From 2-01-FULL-44-17 sp036517175 (GTDB lineage: Bacteria > Patescibacteriota > Minisyncoccia > 2-02-FULL-40-12 > IGHO2-01-FULL-4-A): 42,048 nucleotides of DNA. The translations under genes were made by a program, and so were the position numbers. Position 1 is the stretch's first letter. Every line of letters begins with the position of its first letter. Where the stretch lies: NCBI GenBank assembly GCA_036517175.1, contig DATDXQ010000019.1, positions 1 to 42,048 on the forward strand. The letters are read 5' to 3'. This document shows positions 1 to 8,773 of this stretch, piece after piece. The notes below the pieces were generated by a model. The model worked only from the letters and a program-made list of their open reading frames with translations, ran no database searches and had not been told where the DNA came from.

Positions 1-73
1 CCCAACGAATCCGCAGCAATTTCCGCCGGCTACACTCTCGCCGGAAATTGCAACCAATAGAGAAGACCCGCAA

Positions 74-250
74 GATGTCCTCATGTTTGTTTTTGCGTAT
101 TCCGACGAGCGGATTGCCTGCCTCGCCGGCAGGCGGGCCTGGTTGATTTTTGATAAAATATTTCCTGATCAAAAATCAAATCCGTGAGACGAAATAACGA
201 AGCCGCCACTGGGGCGGCGAAGTGTGCCCAAAATAAACATGGAGGACATC
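74..250. repeat. Structured palindromic element, family 2, copy A
   Basis: Intergenic element closed by outer arms GATGTCCTC/GAGGACATC plus ATGTTTGTTTT/AAAATAAACAT (one G-T pair). Inside are a middle stem GCGGATT/AATCCGT with facing GA dinucleotides, an inner hairpin TTGATTTTTGA/TCAAAAATCAA with an AT-rich loop, and a 3' hairpin GCCGCC-ACTGG-GGCGGC. A ~21-nt GC palindrome is inserted near 118-138 compared with copies B and C. Nothing else is visible in the first 264 bases. Confidence 0.7.
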
Positions 251-264
251 GTATAGTTTTTATT

Positions 265-1023
265 CTACTTCTTAAATATCTGCTTCAACCAAAACTCGTT
301 CTCCCACTCCCAAAGAGTCTTTGATGCCAAGAAAGCCCTGATGTCATGTTCTTGGCCGGGCAAATCTTTTAACTCAACCTCGCCAATAAGATCACCCCAG
401 ACATGCGGACATCGAGCCGCGACAACTCCCTTTGCTGGCCTCACCTTGATATTGCCGCCCTTCTCACGCATCTTTGAACCGCAGCCCTTAATACAACTCC
501 TCGCTTGATCCAAGCGCAATATCCAACGCTTAAGGGGTGGCATGGATGGATTCTCACCAAGCGCCTCAACATAAGCAGAGGTCTGAATCCCATAATCCCT
601 ATAAATTGCATATGACGTCTTGATGTCCAGTACTCCGAGTTGACCGTTGAGTTCAGCCAAGCAATCCATTGTGCCAGCATAGTGATGCTTCTTACTTATA
701 ATTCTTTCTTCAATCATTTGAGGAACAATTTCATTTTGTTTTTGAAAATCTAAAAATGCAGCTACGGCTGGTGCCACGGAGTCGGGTATAGTGACTGTTT
801 CTTTTTTGAGGATTGATTCTACTGTCTCATGCAAAAGGGTGCCTTCCTCAGCCGACTTGGCCTTAACAGCTTCTCCGGCGGCAAAACTAGGCTGACTTGC
901 GTAAAAATGATAAAGAGCCGGCTTGGCCTTGATCGAGACAATGGAAGTCACGCGAGGATACCAGATACCATCAATCTCATATCCACTTCCAGCCTTAAAA
1001 TTTTCTACATTAGAATAAAACAT
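265..1023 (-). CDS. PD-(D/E)XK (RecB/Cas4-like) nuclease family protein
   Basis: The 252-residue protein carries the nuclease core of the PD-(D/E)XK superfamily: GTMD (Asp120), then LDIKTS (Asp133, Lys135), followed by Q147 and Y151, matching the RecB-family QxxxY motif. This fold cuts DNA with a divalent metal; the substrate here is unknown. A Cys-containing stretch at about 174-205 interrupts the C-terminal part, which then resumes with an AFLASKTLWEWENEFW-type ending, so a local insertion is possible. A -10-like TATTAT at 1030-1035 lies 6 nt before the ATG and no Shine-Dalgarno site is seen, so the message may be leaderless. It is divergent from the orphan gene at 1124. Similar proteins occur in phages and in cellular genomes; no phage genes adjoin it. 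Confidence 0.75.
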   Translation of the reverse strand: MFYSNVENFKAGSGYEIDGIWYPRVTSIVSIKAKPALYHFYASQPSFAAGEAVKAKSAEEGTLLHETVESILKKETVTIPDSVAPAVAAFLDFQKQNEIVPQMIEERIISKKHHYAGTMDCLAELNGQLGVLDIKTSYAIYRDYGIQTSAYVEALGENPSMPPLKRWILRLDQARSCIKGCGSKMREKGGNIKVRPAKGVVAARCPHVWGDLIGEVELKDLPGQEHDIRAFLASKTLWEWENEFWLKQIFKK

Positions 1024-1058
1024 AAAGGAATAATAACATTAAAACAGTTCTAGACTAT

Positions 1059-1087
1059 TTGACATTAAACTAGTTGTATATTACTAT
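1059..1087 (+). promoter_or_regulatory. Promoter of orphan gene 1124
   Basis: TTGACA at 1059-1064, a 17-nt spacer, then TACTAT at 1082-1087. It precedes the 1124 gene by about 37 nt and lies in the divergent spacer with the nuclease gene. Confidence 0.6.
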
Positions 1088-1123
1088 ATTTATAGCAACG
1101 GCTAGTAGGGGAGCGAGCTCTGC

Positions 1124-1522
1124 ATGGAGACTACTTTCACAAGAAAGATCACGAGTTTTGTGATCAACTACTCTAATTGGTATTCCGGTCATGGACCGTG
1201 GGAATCAGGTTTGCTTAGATCTTCGGATCAAAGAAGTTGTTGTGTTGGATTGTACCTGCTGGCATGTGGCGTACCCAAACATGCGATAAGAGACAAAAGA
1301 TTTCTTAACAACTTGGCGCTCATCTCACCAGAATTAAGAGAAGAGGTAGAGTGGCTTGTCGAGGAGAACAATACGAGCATGCGACAGCGTGAACTTGCGT
1401 TAAACAATGACAGTATGGTCACGCCTTCTAAGGCGACCAGAGAACTGATCATCTCTGCAATATTTGCCAAACAAGGCATTAAGGTTACCTTCATAAATCC
1501 CGAACAGGGAGCACCGAGTTAA
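1124..1522 (+). CDS. Orphan protein, 132 aa
   Basis: I do not recognise a family. The protein is soluble-looking with no signal peptide or membrane segment; the N-terminal third is rich in Ser, Trp and Cys (including an adjacent Cys pair near residue 40), and the rest reads as alpha-helical, charged sequence. It has its own TTGACA-type promoter at 1059, a GGGGAG purine run about 10 nt before the ATG, and an intrinsic terminator whose loop contains the stop codon. This self-contained layout recurs in several orphan genes of this window. The coding call rests on these signals and on a clean reading frame, not on homology. Confidence 0.6.
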   Translation: METTFTRKITSFVINYSNWYSGHGPWESGLLRSSDQRSCCVGLYLLACGVPKHAIRDKRFLNNLALISPELREEVEWLVEENNTSMRQRELALNNDSMVTPSKATRELIISAIFAKQGIKVTFINPEQGAPS

Positions 1523-1535
1523 AACTCGGTTTTTT
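1513..1535 (+). terminator. Intrinsic terminator of orphan gene 1124
   Basis: ACCGAG (1513-1518) pairs with CTCGGT (1525-1530), followed by a T run to 1535. The TAA stop codon (1520-1522) is in the loop. Confidence 0.8.
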
Positions 1536-1580
1536 GTTTTGATACGTCGCACAATCATACTTATGCGACATGATATTCTT

Positions 1581-1994
1581 TTACTTACTTAGGAATGGCA
1601 AAAGAGCCTTTAGTATCCCTACGACTACTTGTATAACAATCAGGAATAAATTAATCGCCAAAACCGCAACAGATTTCAAACCCCCAAGAATATCATCGAA
1701 TGATAAGCTCTCTCTATTCAAAAGCTTGAAGTCACCAGATGCCCCCAAATCATCTCCAACATAGTCAGACAACACCTTACCCAAACCCTGCCTTAAGCCC
1801 GTTGGCAATGCCGGGGCTGTTGTCCCTAGTAATTCGTTTCTAAGACTCTTTGGTATCAGATCTAAAGGATTATTCTGTGCAGGCTTATTTTCAAGGTTAC
1901 TATCATTCGCAGAGTATCCCAAAGAGTCACCAGATGAACCTAGGAACAAAACAAAAGTAAAAATTATAAATAATATTTTTCTTTTAATCTTAAT
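1581..1994 (-). CDS. Small secreted or membrane protein with non-canonical (ATT) start
   Basis: The frame from a TTG at 1949 begins in the middle of a signal-peptide-like segment. Reading upstream in frame adds a Lys/Arg-rich start followed by ILFIIFTFVLFLG, a convincing signal sequence, but no ATG, GTG or TTG is available there. ATT codons at 1994 and 1988 follow a strong purine run (GGGAAGGGGGG), so ATT initiation is the best fit, giving about 137 aa. The mature part is Asn/Ser-rich, and a hydrophobic C-terminal helix (VAVLAINLFLIVIQVVVGIL) would anchor it. No family recognised. A sequencing error in the start region or initiation at the TTG are the alternatives. Confidence 0.5.
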   Translation of the reverse strand: MKIKRKILFIIFTFVLFLGSSGDSLGYSANDSNLENKPAQNNPLDLIPKSLRNELLGTTAPALPTGLRQGLGKVLSDYVGDDLGASGDFKLLNRESLSFDDILGGLKSVAVLAINLFLIVIQVVVGILKALLPFLSK

Positions 1995-2066
1995 ACACCC
2001 CCCTTCCCTATTTTATAAAATATTAAACAATATATTTCCTAAATGTCAAATAAGTTATCCACAACC

Positions 2067-3323
2067 CTAATCATTTCTACTGAACGCTCTTATTTCTGCA
2101 AAAAACAGCCTTGTAGCTTGAACGAGTGGTAACACTGACAAGAAATACCTTAAGTCTGCTAGTTCTCTCAATATATAACCTATAAAACCATAAAAAGTCA
2201 GTCCGCCCATATAGGTTACTGCATACTTCCCTCCCACTGGGGCTATCCATACATTATACGCCGGCTTATATTTTTTAAGAAGATGAACACCACTCATAAG
2301 AATAGTGATATTTTCAGCAGCCACTCTCCCCTGCTCTATAGCAAGGAATGCCATTTGTGGTGTGGGTTTTGATGTTTTGGGATCAACAAAAACAATATTG
2401 TCACCTACACCAAAAATATTTTTATAACCCTCAACTTGCAGAAAATCATTTACTAATATATGTCCCCTCTCATCTACTTTTAGACCGACGATAGATTTAA
2501 ACAAATCAATGGCTTTTACTCCTCCGGACCAAATTATAATATCTCCTTCTATGCGATCTCCTTTTTTTGTTCTTACATAATCTGGTCCAACTTCTTCAAT
2601 GAGAGAATTATTTAAAATAGTCACGCCGAGTTTTTTTAACCTTTCTTCAATTATCTTTCTTCCCTTGTCGAGTATGTGTGGCAATATTTTCTGGCCTGAT
2701 TCGAAAAGGGTAATTGAGGAGCATGTCTTCTGAACAATACCCTGACGATGAGCCACATGACCTGTGCAGTTGGACAATTCGGCTGCCAACTCAACACCGT
2801 TAAAACCCGCTCCACCTATCAATATCCTAACTGGCAATGATCGCTTAGATTGAGCTACTTGAGTATACAATTCCTGGATTTTATCACTTACCATAAGAGC
2901 ATCCTCTATCGTTTTGAATTTCAAAGCATACTCATCAGCCCCAGGAATACCAAAAGTTGAAACTGTAGATCCCATGGCTATTATCAAGTAATCAAATCCA
3001 ACAACTAGACCGCTACTCGTCACAGCATGTCTTGCGGCAAGATCAATATGCCTAATCTCAGCTTGAACAAATTTTATTTTTTTATTTTTAAAAATTTTAT
3101 CATATGGGATACTGACCATTCCCCTAATCTTGGTATGATATGGATGTTGATGATCTATCCCATACACTGAGGCGACCTCATAAAGCGCCGGACTAAAAGT
3201 CTGGGATTCATTTTTATCAATGATGCTGATCTCTACGTCTTTTCCCCACTTGAATTTTTTCTCCAAATCCAAGGCAGCTCTCACTCCCCCGAATCCACCA
3301 CCCAGTATTAATATTTTATTCAT
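2067..3323 (-). CDS. ndh: Type II NADH dehydrogenase (FAD-dependent pyridine nucleotide-disulfide oxidoreductase)
   Basis: Transfers electrons from NADH to quinone at the membrane surface without pumping protons. The 418-residue protein opens with the FAD-binding GGGFGG motif (about residues 8-13) and has a second dinucleotide fold, IGGAGFNGVELAAEL, for NADH. Downstream come the FAD-contacting motif GVGDN with its Asp, and an AIEQGRVAAENI stretch typical of NDH-2; the C-terminal ~60 residues contain a hydrophobic, Tyr-rich segment fitting membrane attachment. Length matches the family (about 400-430). It lies 47 nt downstream of the M23 gene on the same strand, with a possible weak terminator in the gap. 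No other respiratory gene is in the window, so the electron acceptor is unknown. Confidence 0.85.
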   Translation of the reverse strand: MNKILILGGGFGGVRAALDLEKKFKWGKDVEISIIDKNESQTFSPALYEVASVYGIDHQHPYHTKIRGMVSIPYDKIFKNKKIKFVQAEIRHIDLAARHAVTSSGLVVGFDYLIIAMGSTVSTFGIPGADEYALKFKTIEDALMVSDKIQELYTQVAQSKRSLPVRILIGGAGFNGVELAAELSNCTGHVAHRQGIVQKTCSSITLFESGQKILPHILDKGRKIIEERLKKLGVTILNNSLIEEVGPDYVRTKKGDRIEGDIIIWSGGVKAIDLFKSIVGLKVDERGHILVNDFLQVEGYKNIFGVGDNIVFVDPKTSKPTPQMAFLAIEQGRVAAENITILMSGVHLLKKYKPAYNVWIAPVGGKYAVTYMGGLTFYGFIGYILRELADLRYFLSVLPLVQATRLFFAEIRAFSRND

Positions 3324-3370
3324 TGTTTAAATTTTAACAAAAAAGGTAGTTTAAACCTAAACCTACTAGA

Positions 3371-4645
3371 TTATAAATAGTCTAATGGACTAACCGACCC
3401 ATCAAAATAGTTAAAATAAAGCTGCCCGTTTTTTTCATTAATATAGGTAAAAAAATCTTTGTACAAACTTAGGTGTAGATGAGAGCCAGTAGAGTTGCCT
3501 GTGCTTCCCTCATAGCCAATTATTGAACCGACAGAAACCGGGGTGGCATTTGCCAAACCAGAAGGAGAGACCATGTGCGCATATACACTAACCATGTTGT
3601 TGTCATGTCTCACCGCCACCCAGTTACCAAATCCGTTGTTAAAACCACTGGCCAATATAGCCCCTGAACCTATGGCTCCTATTGCAGAACCGAGACCAGA
3701 TGCCACATCTATGCCATTGTGTGGGGCACCTCCATATGCGCCTCTACGAGCATAGGAAGTCATACCATAACCCTGGGTCATGTAATAATCACCATATGGC
3801 CATTTGAAAATCTTAGTTCCTCTTGGGGGCACCGAGGACGCAGTAACATGCACAATGAACGCTCCTGTCTTTAAGGCCTCAGCTTCAAGACCCTGCAACT
3901 CTCCGAAAAATTCTGCCTTCTTTTTTTCTACCTCGCTAAGAAGCTGCTGGTATTTAGCCTCCTGACCTTTTGTTTGAACCAACAAATTATCTTTTGTCGA
4001 CTTCGTCCCCTTCAAACCAGCTTTTTGGTTTATTTGTTTTCCATTCAAGACTTCAAGGTCAGATTTCCTTGCGTCCAGTTCGATTTTATAAGCCACGAGA
4101 CTTTCTTTTTCCGCTTTGATTTCTGTAAGCAAGGACAACATCTGGATATTTATGCTCTCGGCATTATGGGCTTCGTCCACAAAATCCGACAGCCTGGGAC
4201 TCTTCAAAAGCACAGCCAACAAACTAAGCTTATCCCTTTCGTATGACATTGAGAGTAGCTCCCCTATCGCCTTCCGCTTGCGTTCCAAATCTACTGTTGC
4301 GTCAAATATTTTTGACTCAAGACTATCAATCTCAAGTTTTGTTGAAGAGAGTTGCCTGTCTGTTATGTTAATTCGCACCTCAAGCTGGGATATTTGACTG
4401 GTAATTATATCAATCTGTCTCTTAAGGGTATCCGCTTGTTTTTGTTTCTCGCTTATTGTTCCCTTGTACTTGTCGGCCTGTTTGGTAAGTTCTTCTATCT
4501 GTTTTCGAAGTTCCAATATTTTCTCACTGGTATCGTCCAAAGCGAACACATTCTCAGGCACGAAAAAACAAAACCCTAAAAATAAGGATATAATAATTAA
4601 TTGTTGACAAATTTTACTTTTTCCTATAATATGTGGATAGTACAT
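3371..4645 (-). CDS. EnvC/NlpD-type murein hydrolase or activator: signal peptide, coiled coil, M23 peptidase domain
   Basis: A 424-residue exported protein. Residues ~14-36 form a signal sequence ending near VFA; residues ~38-265 are a long heptad-rich coiled coil; the C-terminal ~150 residues form a LytM/M23 domain. The zinc and catalytic residues look intact: H309-xxx-D313, H357 and H389-x-H391. In EnvC homologues this domain is usually degenerate, so this copy could cut peptide cross-bridges itself. Likely role: peptidoglycan remodelling at division. Its N-terminal coding sequence carries the opposite-strand promoter of the orphan gene at 4666. Confidence 0.85.
   Translation of the reverse strand: MYYPHIIGKSKICQQLIIISLFLGFCFFVPENVFALDDTSEKILELRKQIEELTKQADKYKGTISEKQKQADTLKRQIDIITSQISQLEVRINITDRQLSSTKLEIDSLESKIFDATVDLERKRKAIGELLSMSYERDKLSLLAVLLKSPRLSDFVDEAHNAESINIQMLSLLTEIKAEKESLVAYKIELDARKSDLEVLNGKQINQKAGLKGTKSTKDNLLVQTKGQEAKYQQLLSEVEKKKAEFFGELQGLEAEALKTGAFIVHVTASSVPPRGTKIFKWPYGDYYMTQGYGMTSYARRGAYGGAPHNGIDVASGLGSAIGAIGSGAILASGFNNGFGNWVAVRHDNNMVSVYAHMVSPSGLANATPVSVGSIIGYEGSTGNSTGSHLHLSLYKDFFTYINEKNGQLYFNYFDGSVSPLDYL
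4604..4630 (+). promoter_or_regulatory. Promoter of orphan gene 4666
   Basis: TTGACA at 4604-4609 and TATAAT at 4625-4630, spacer 15 nt (short). The predicted RNA start is near 4637, leaving a ~29-nt leader with AAAAGGG at 4651-4657. The site lies inside the signal-peptide codons of the divergent M23 gene. Confidence 0.6.
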
Positions 4646-4665
4646 TTATTAAAAGGGTGCTCATC

Positions 4666-4992
4666 GTGGAAAAACTAGCAGGCAAGATTTTTGCCATTTC
4701 AGGTTTTACATTTCAAATATTCACGCGTGGCAATGGCTCACAAATAAGCCTTGAGTCATTGAAAAACGTCGATTTGCCAACAAGAACTTTTTGGATTGAC
4801 ATGCAATATAAAATAGAGCAACTTCTAAACGTTCTGGTTATAGGAATGGAACTGCGTCCATCAGACCTCAGGAAACCAAATAATAGGGACATCTTACACA
4901 TCATTCACAAACCTAGAATCTCAAGCCAGGAACTTGCGGTTATGACCGCCCATGCGGAAATAGAAGAACTACAAAGGCTACATGCCATTTGA
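4666..4992 (+). CDS. Orphan protein, ~108 aa
   Basis: No family recognised. I chose the GTG at 4666 because AAAAGGG (4651-4657) sits 8 nt before it; the open frame itself reaches back to 4633. The product is a small soluble protein with alternating hydrophobic strands at the start (KIFAISGFTFQIF) and a helical C-terminus rich in Glu, His and Leu. It has its own promoter in the neighbouring gene and a terminator that overlaps the 3' coding end of convergent gltX. Confidence 0.5.
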   Translation: MEKLAGKIFAISGFTFQIFTRGNGSQISLESLKNVDLPTRTFWIDMQYKIEQLLNVLVIGMELRPSDLRKPNNRDILHIIHKPRISSQELAVMTAHAEIEELQRLHAI

Positions 4993-4996
4993 TTGA

Positions 4997-6418
4997 TCAA
5001 ACCAACAAATCGCATGCCCCCATAACCCTCTCGAGGGTTTTTTCTTTACCTAAAATCATAGCTATATCTACTGGGTCCGGCGATGCCTTCTCGCCACTTA
5101 ATGCAACTCGTAAGGGCCAATATGCAAGTCCCCTGTTCCCCGGATAAAGACCGTCCAGTTTGGACACTAGCGTTTGTTTATCCTCAACACCGAAATCTTC
5201 TACAATCTGCCTTGATCTAGTCAACGATTCCTTTATCTCGCTATCTTGGCTATTCTTCCAGCGAAGAAGCTCTTTATCATATTTCGGTTCTTTAAAGAAG
5301 AAATGAAACTCTTTTACCTGGTCTAGATACTCCAATCTTTCACGGAAAATTTTTGCCATCTTTATCATAAATTCAACATCTTGCTTACCAAAATATTTTT
5401 CCACAAAAGGCGCAATCAAATTAATTAGACCTTGGTCATTCTCCATCTTAATATAGTGTGAATTAATCCAGTTAAGTTTTTTGATATCAAAAACAGCCCC
5501 AGATTTGTGTACGCCCTCTAACCCAAATTGCTCTATCATTTCATTAGCCGTCATTATTTCCTTAGCAGAATCTCTGGGTGTCCATCCCAAAAATCCTAGG
5601 AAGTTCAGCATCGCATCAGGTAAATACCCAAGTTCCCTATATGTATTAAGTGAGGTTGCCGCGTGGCGTTTGGATAATTTTGACCTGTCTTCTCCAAGTA
5701 TAAGCGGCAGATGGGCATATTGAGGTTGCTCAAAACCCAAGGCCTCTTGTATCAAAATATGCTTAACCGTATTGGCTATGTGATCCTCACCGCGTATTAC
5801 ATGAGATATCTCAGTTTCGTAATCATCAACAACAACCGCTAAATGATAAAGCGGTATATCTATGTCTTTTGCAATGCTTATATCTCCAAGTAAACGTAAT
5901 TCAAACTCGATCTCCCCCCTTACGATATCATTAAACTTTATTTTTCTGCCTGAATCTCCATCAACTACTAATCTAATAATTCCCTCTTTGGCTTCATTCT
6001 TCTTACCCTTATCTTTTTGGTTCTTATACTCACACCAGTGAGCCGGTACGCCGCCGGACTTCATTTGCACATTGCGCTCATTCTCCAACTCTTCTTCAGT
6101 ATGATAACACCAGAAGGCATACCCAGTATCCAATAATTTATTTATATATTTTGAGTATATTTTCGTACGGTCACTTTGTTTATAGAATTCGTCCCACTTC
6201 AAGCCCAGCCATTCTAAGCTGCTTATAATATCGTCTTCATATCTTTTTTCTGATCGCTCAAGATCTGTATCTTCAATACGCAAAATAAACTTGCCCTCAC
6301 TATAGTGTCTGGCAAACAACCAATTAAAAAGCGCGGCCCTTGCCGTCCCCACATGAAGAAAACCGGTCGGACTCGGCGCGATACGAACTCTGACCTCTTT
6401 GTTTTTTGTGCCTGACAT
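4997..6418 (-). CDS. gltX: Glutamyl-tRNA synthetase
   Basis: Charges tRNA-Glu with glutamate using ATP. The 473-residue class I synthetase shows PSPTGFLHVGTARAAL near residues 15-30 (HIGH box as HVG) and SKLSKR near residue 247 (KMSKS box); the RIEDTD motif follows the first box as expected. Length is normal for GluRS. The ATG has TATAAT 7 nt upstream (complement of 6426-6431) and no Shine-Dalgarno site, so the transcript is probably leaderless. The last ~15 codons overlap a terminator for the convergent orphan at 4666. From sequence alone I cannot say whether it discriminates against tRNA-Gln. Confidence 0.95.
   Translation of the reverse strand: MSGTKNKEVRVRIAPSPTGFLHVGTARAALFNWLFARHYSEGKFILRIEDTDLERSEKRYEDDIISSLEWLGLKWDEFYKQSDRTKIYSKYINKLLDTGYAFWCYHTEEELENERNVQMKSGGVPAHWCEYKNQKDKGKKNEAKEGIIRLVVDGDSGRKIKFNDIVRGEIEFELRLLGDISIAKDIDIPLYHLAVVVDDYETEISHVIRGEDHIANTVKHILIQEALGFEQPQYAHLPLILGEDRSKLSKRHAATSLNTYRELGYLPDAMLNFLGFLGWTPRDSAKEIMTANEMIEQFGLEGVHKSGAVFDIKKLNWINSHYIKMENDQGLINLIAPFVEKYFGKQDVEFMIKMAKIFRERLEYLDQVKEFHFFFKEPKYDKELLRWKNSQDSEIKESLTRSRQIVEDFGVEDKQTLVSKLDGLYPGNRGLAYWPLRVALSGEKASPDPVDIAMILGKEKTLERVMGACDLLV
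5024..5043 (+). terminator. Terminator of orphan 4666, inside gltX 3' end
   Basis: AACCCTC (5024-5030) pairs with GAGGGTT (5033-5039), followed by Ts to 5043. On the opposite strand the same bases are gltX codons. Confidence 0.7.
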
Positions 6419-6456
6419 AATTTTAATTATACAGAATATAATCCACGCAATCTAGA

Positions 6457-6629
6457 CAGCACCGTTGAAAGGGTAGATTGCCTGCCTCGTCAGCAGGCGG
6501 GCATGGTCATCAAGTGGTATAATTACTAAATTGCGAGATTAATCAACGTCTTCAACGGACATGAACAAACTCGCTCGCCTCGCTGGAGCCTACGGCGAAG
6601 CGGGCTGGGTTTGTGAATGGTGATAGAAG
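6457..6629. repeat. Structured palindromic element, family 1, copy 1
   Basis: Between gltX and priA. Middle stem CCGTTGAA (from 6462) pairs with TTCAACGG (ending 6558); the inner hairpin carries GGTATAATTAC in its loop; the 3' hairpin has ACAAAC/GTTTGT stems around the TCGC...TGG loop, into which a ~30-nt GC-rich segment is inserted. A second GC palindrome is inserted at about 6482-6502. The copy-private outer arms seen in the other two family-1 copies are largely lost. Confidence 0.65.
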
Positions 6630-8600
6630 ATGTTATTGACTCAAGAAGGTATGTACATAATAGACGTCATCCCATTATCAATGATTCCCAGGAACCAAGC
6701 TCAAATTTTGAGCTATTTTTACAAAGAGAAACTACCTTGCGGCTCAACAGTCGAGGTAACTATCGGTAAAAGAAAAACCAAAGCCATAGTAATAGGTTCC
6801 GATCTCGCAAAATCTAGAAAAATGGTTTTTAAAAAAAATGTTGAGTTTGAACTTAAAAACATTAATAAAGTATTAGTGAAAGAACCGATTGTAACTGATA
6901 TTCAATTAAAAATCGCCGCCCACATATCTTCACATTACTACTCACCGCTTGGGATATCTATCAGGACTATTCTTCCTCCATTCTGGGGTAAAAGAGGATA
7001 CGGAACAGATCATCATGCTCAGCCCGAAGCCAATACACAAGCCAAAGAAAGTAATCCTGAGTTATTTTTTTCTGAAATACAGAACCAAGCTGAACAATAC
7101 TTAAAACATATAAAAAAGTATATAAACCTTGGCAAGCAAGTATTTATTTTAGTTCCAGAAAATACATCAGCAAATTATTTTATAAAAGTATATAAAGAGT
7201 TTGATCCTATTTTTATTTCAAGCAGCCTTACAAACAAGGATTACTTTAACGCTTGGCGTCAGATTGAATCTGGAAAATCAAAGTTAGTCATAGGTACACG
7301 AGTTGGTTTATTCTTAAATTTCAACAATCTTGGAATGATAATAGTAGATGATGAGTCAAACGAAAACTATAAATCAGGTATGATGCCAAGGTACAATGCA
7401 GCAGACGTGGCAAAATTCATTGCCAAGCTTAATAGTGCCCAAATTCTTTATGGATCGACGGTACCACGCCTTGAAACCTGGTATTTGTGTAAAGAACCCA
7501 ACAAAAAGACCGATGACACTCGGCTAGGAGAAATATTGAACATGATAAGGGAAATAAAGGTCGGTAATTATTCCATCTTCAGTAGAGAACTTCAGGATTC
7601 ACTGCTTCAGGCTGTCGAACTCAAACAAAATACGATCATATATACACCCAGACGTGGTTATTCTACATTTGTTTTATGCCAAAAATGTAGCCAATTGCTG
7701 AAATGCCCCAACTGCAACTCTTCTCTTGTTTTACACAAAAAAATTTATGAAGGCGGTACTCAGTCGGCCACAAGCCCTAAACCTATCCTGATTTGCCACC
7801 ACTGCAAATACACCCAAAAAAGGCCAGATTTATGTCCCGCATGTGGGAGCTACAAACTAAAAGATCGCGGTACTGGAACTGAACGAGTTGAGGAAGAATT
7901 GGAAAAATTTAAAAATAAACACGAGGCCAAAGGATTAAGAATATTCCGCTTGGATAGCGATGCTGCAAAAAACAACGAAGAAACTGAGAAACAAATAATT
8001 GGGGCTTTTCTTACCTCTGAGCCCAGCATATTAATTACAACTCAGGTAATTTTTAGCTATCAATATGAATTGCCAAAAATAGCATTATCTGGCATAATTA
8101 GTGCCGATACACTTATCAACATTCCTGACTTTAGAGCCGAGGAATCACTATTTAGACAAATCTACACATTGGGTTTGATGTCCGATCGTTTAATTATCCA
8201 GACTCACAGTCCAGAAAATATTGCCATCAAATATGCAGCAGAAAAAAATCTTAACAAATTTTTTACAAATGAACTGTCTAATAGAAGAACATTTTCTTAT
8301 CCTCCGTTTTCTCAACTAGTGAAGCTTACCTACAGACATTTTGATCAGCACAAAAGCAGAAAAGAGGCATCTATCTTGTATGATAAATTAATAATTGAAA
8401 GGGGTAGAATAGCGTCAAATGATATTGTGATCTTACCACCATCGGAAGCCTTTATCTCCAGAGAGAAATCAGTTTATGCGTGGAATATAATTATAAAAAT
8501 TAAAAAAATAGACGAAAAGGTCTTGGCCCAAAGAAACGAACTCCTGAGACTCGTGTCCACTGGGTGGACAATTGATGTCGATCCAAGGAATATTATATAG
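6630..8600 (+). CDS. priA: Primosomal protein N' (PriA), ATPase motifs lost
   Basis: PriA normally reloads the replicative helicase at stalled forks. The 656-residue protein keeps the N-terminal DNA-binding region and the zinc region: Cys350/353, 359/362, 389/392 and 402/405. The helicase motifs are degenerate: the segment that should hold GxTGSGKT is missing just before GKQVFILVPE, the DEEH box is DDES (240-243), the GTQM..KGHDF motif reads TTQVIFSYQYEL, and AGRAGR is absent. The SATPS-like GSTVP and IIQTHSPEN segments confirm homology. An ATG at 6651 is an alternative start, fitting usual PriA beginnings better. Probably a structural loader without helicase activity, as described for actinobacterial PriA. 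Confidence 0.85.
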   Translation: MLLTQEGMYIIDVIPLSMIPRNQAQILSYFYKEKLPCGSTVEVTIGKRKTKAIVIGSDLAKSRKMVFKKNVEFELKNINKVLVKEPIVTDIQLKIAAHISSHYYSPLGISIRTILPPFWGKRGYGTDHHAQPEANTQAKESNPELFFSEIQNQAEQYLKHIKKYINLGKQVFILVPENTSANYFIKVYKEFDPIFISSSLTNKDYFNAWRQIESGKSKLVIGTRVGLFLNFNNLGMIIVDDESNENYKSGMMPRYNAADVAKFIAKLNSAQILYGSTVPRLETWYLCKEPNKKTDDTRLGEILNMIREIKVGNYSIFSRELQDSLLQAVELKQNTIIYTPRRGYSTFVLCQKCSQLLKCPNCNSSLVLHKKIYEGGTQSATSPKPILICHHCKYTQKRPDLCPACGSYKLKDRGTGTERVEEELEKFKNKHEAKGLRIFRLDSDAAKNNEETEKQIIGAFLTSEPSILITTQVIFSYQYELPKIALSGIISADTLINIPDFRAEESLFRQIYTLGLMSDRLIIQTHSPENIAIKYAAEKNLNKFFTNELSNRRTFSYPPFSQLVKLTYRHFDQHKSRKEASILYDKLIIERGRIASNDIVILPPSEAFISREKSVYAWNIIIKIKKIDEKVLAQRNELLRLVSTGWTIDVDPRNII

Positions 8601-8762
8601 ATCCAGAACAAATAATATCTTATAGCACCGTCAAAAAAGTGGATTGCATGGTCATCGAGCAGTATAATTTCTTAAATGCGAGATGAATCCACTCTTTTGA
8701 CGGAATGCTGAATTCTCGCTGGGAATTCGAATGGTGATAGAAGGTATTATTTGTTCTGGATC
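8600..8762. repeat. Structured palindromic element, family 1, copy 2
   Basis: Between priA and def. Outer arms 8600-8629 and 8733-8762 are complementary over 30 positions with few mismatches (begins GATCCAGAACAAATAATA). Middle stem CCGTCAAAA / TTTTGACGG continues to GTGGATT/AATCCAC. The inner hairpin loop holds CAGTATAATTTC. The 3' hairpin is GAATTC-TCGCTGG-GAATTC. The 5' arm begins at the last base of the priA stop codon. This copy has no GC palindrome inserted. Confidence 0.75.
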
Positions 8763-8773
8763 AAGGCAAAATA

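Noticed and set aside
265..1023. Cas4 assignment for the PD-(D/E)XK protein
   Set aside because: The nuclease core fits, but the Cys pattern and the absence of cas neighbours do not support Cas4.
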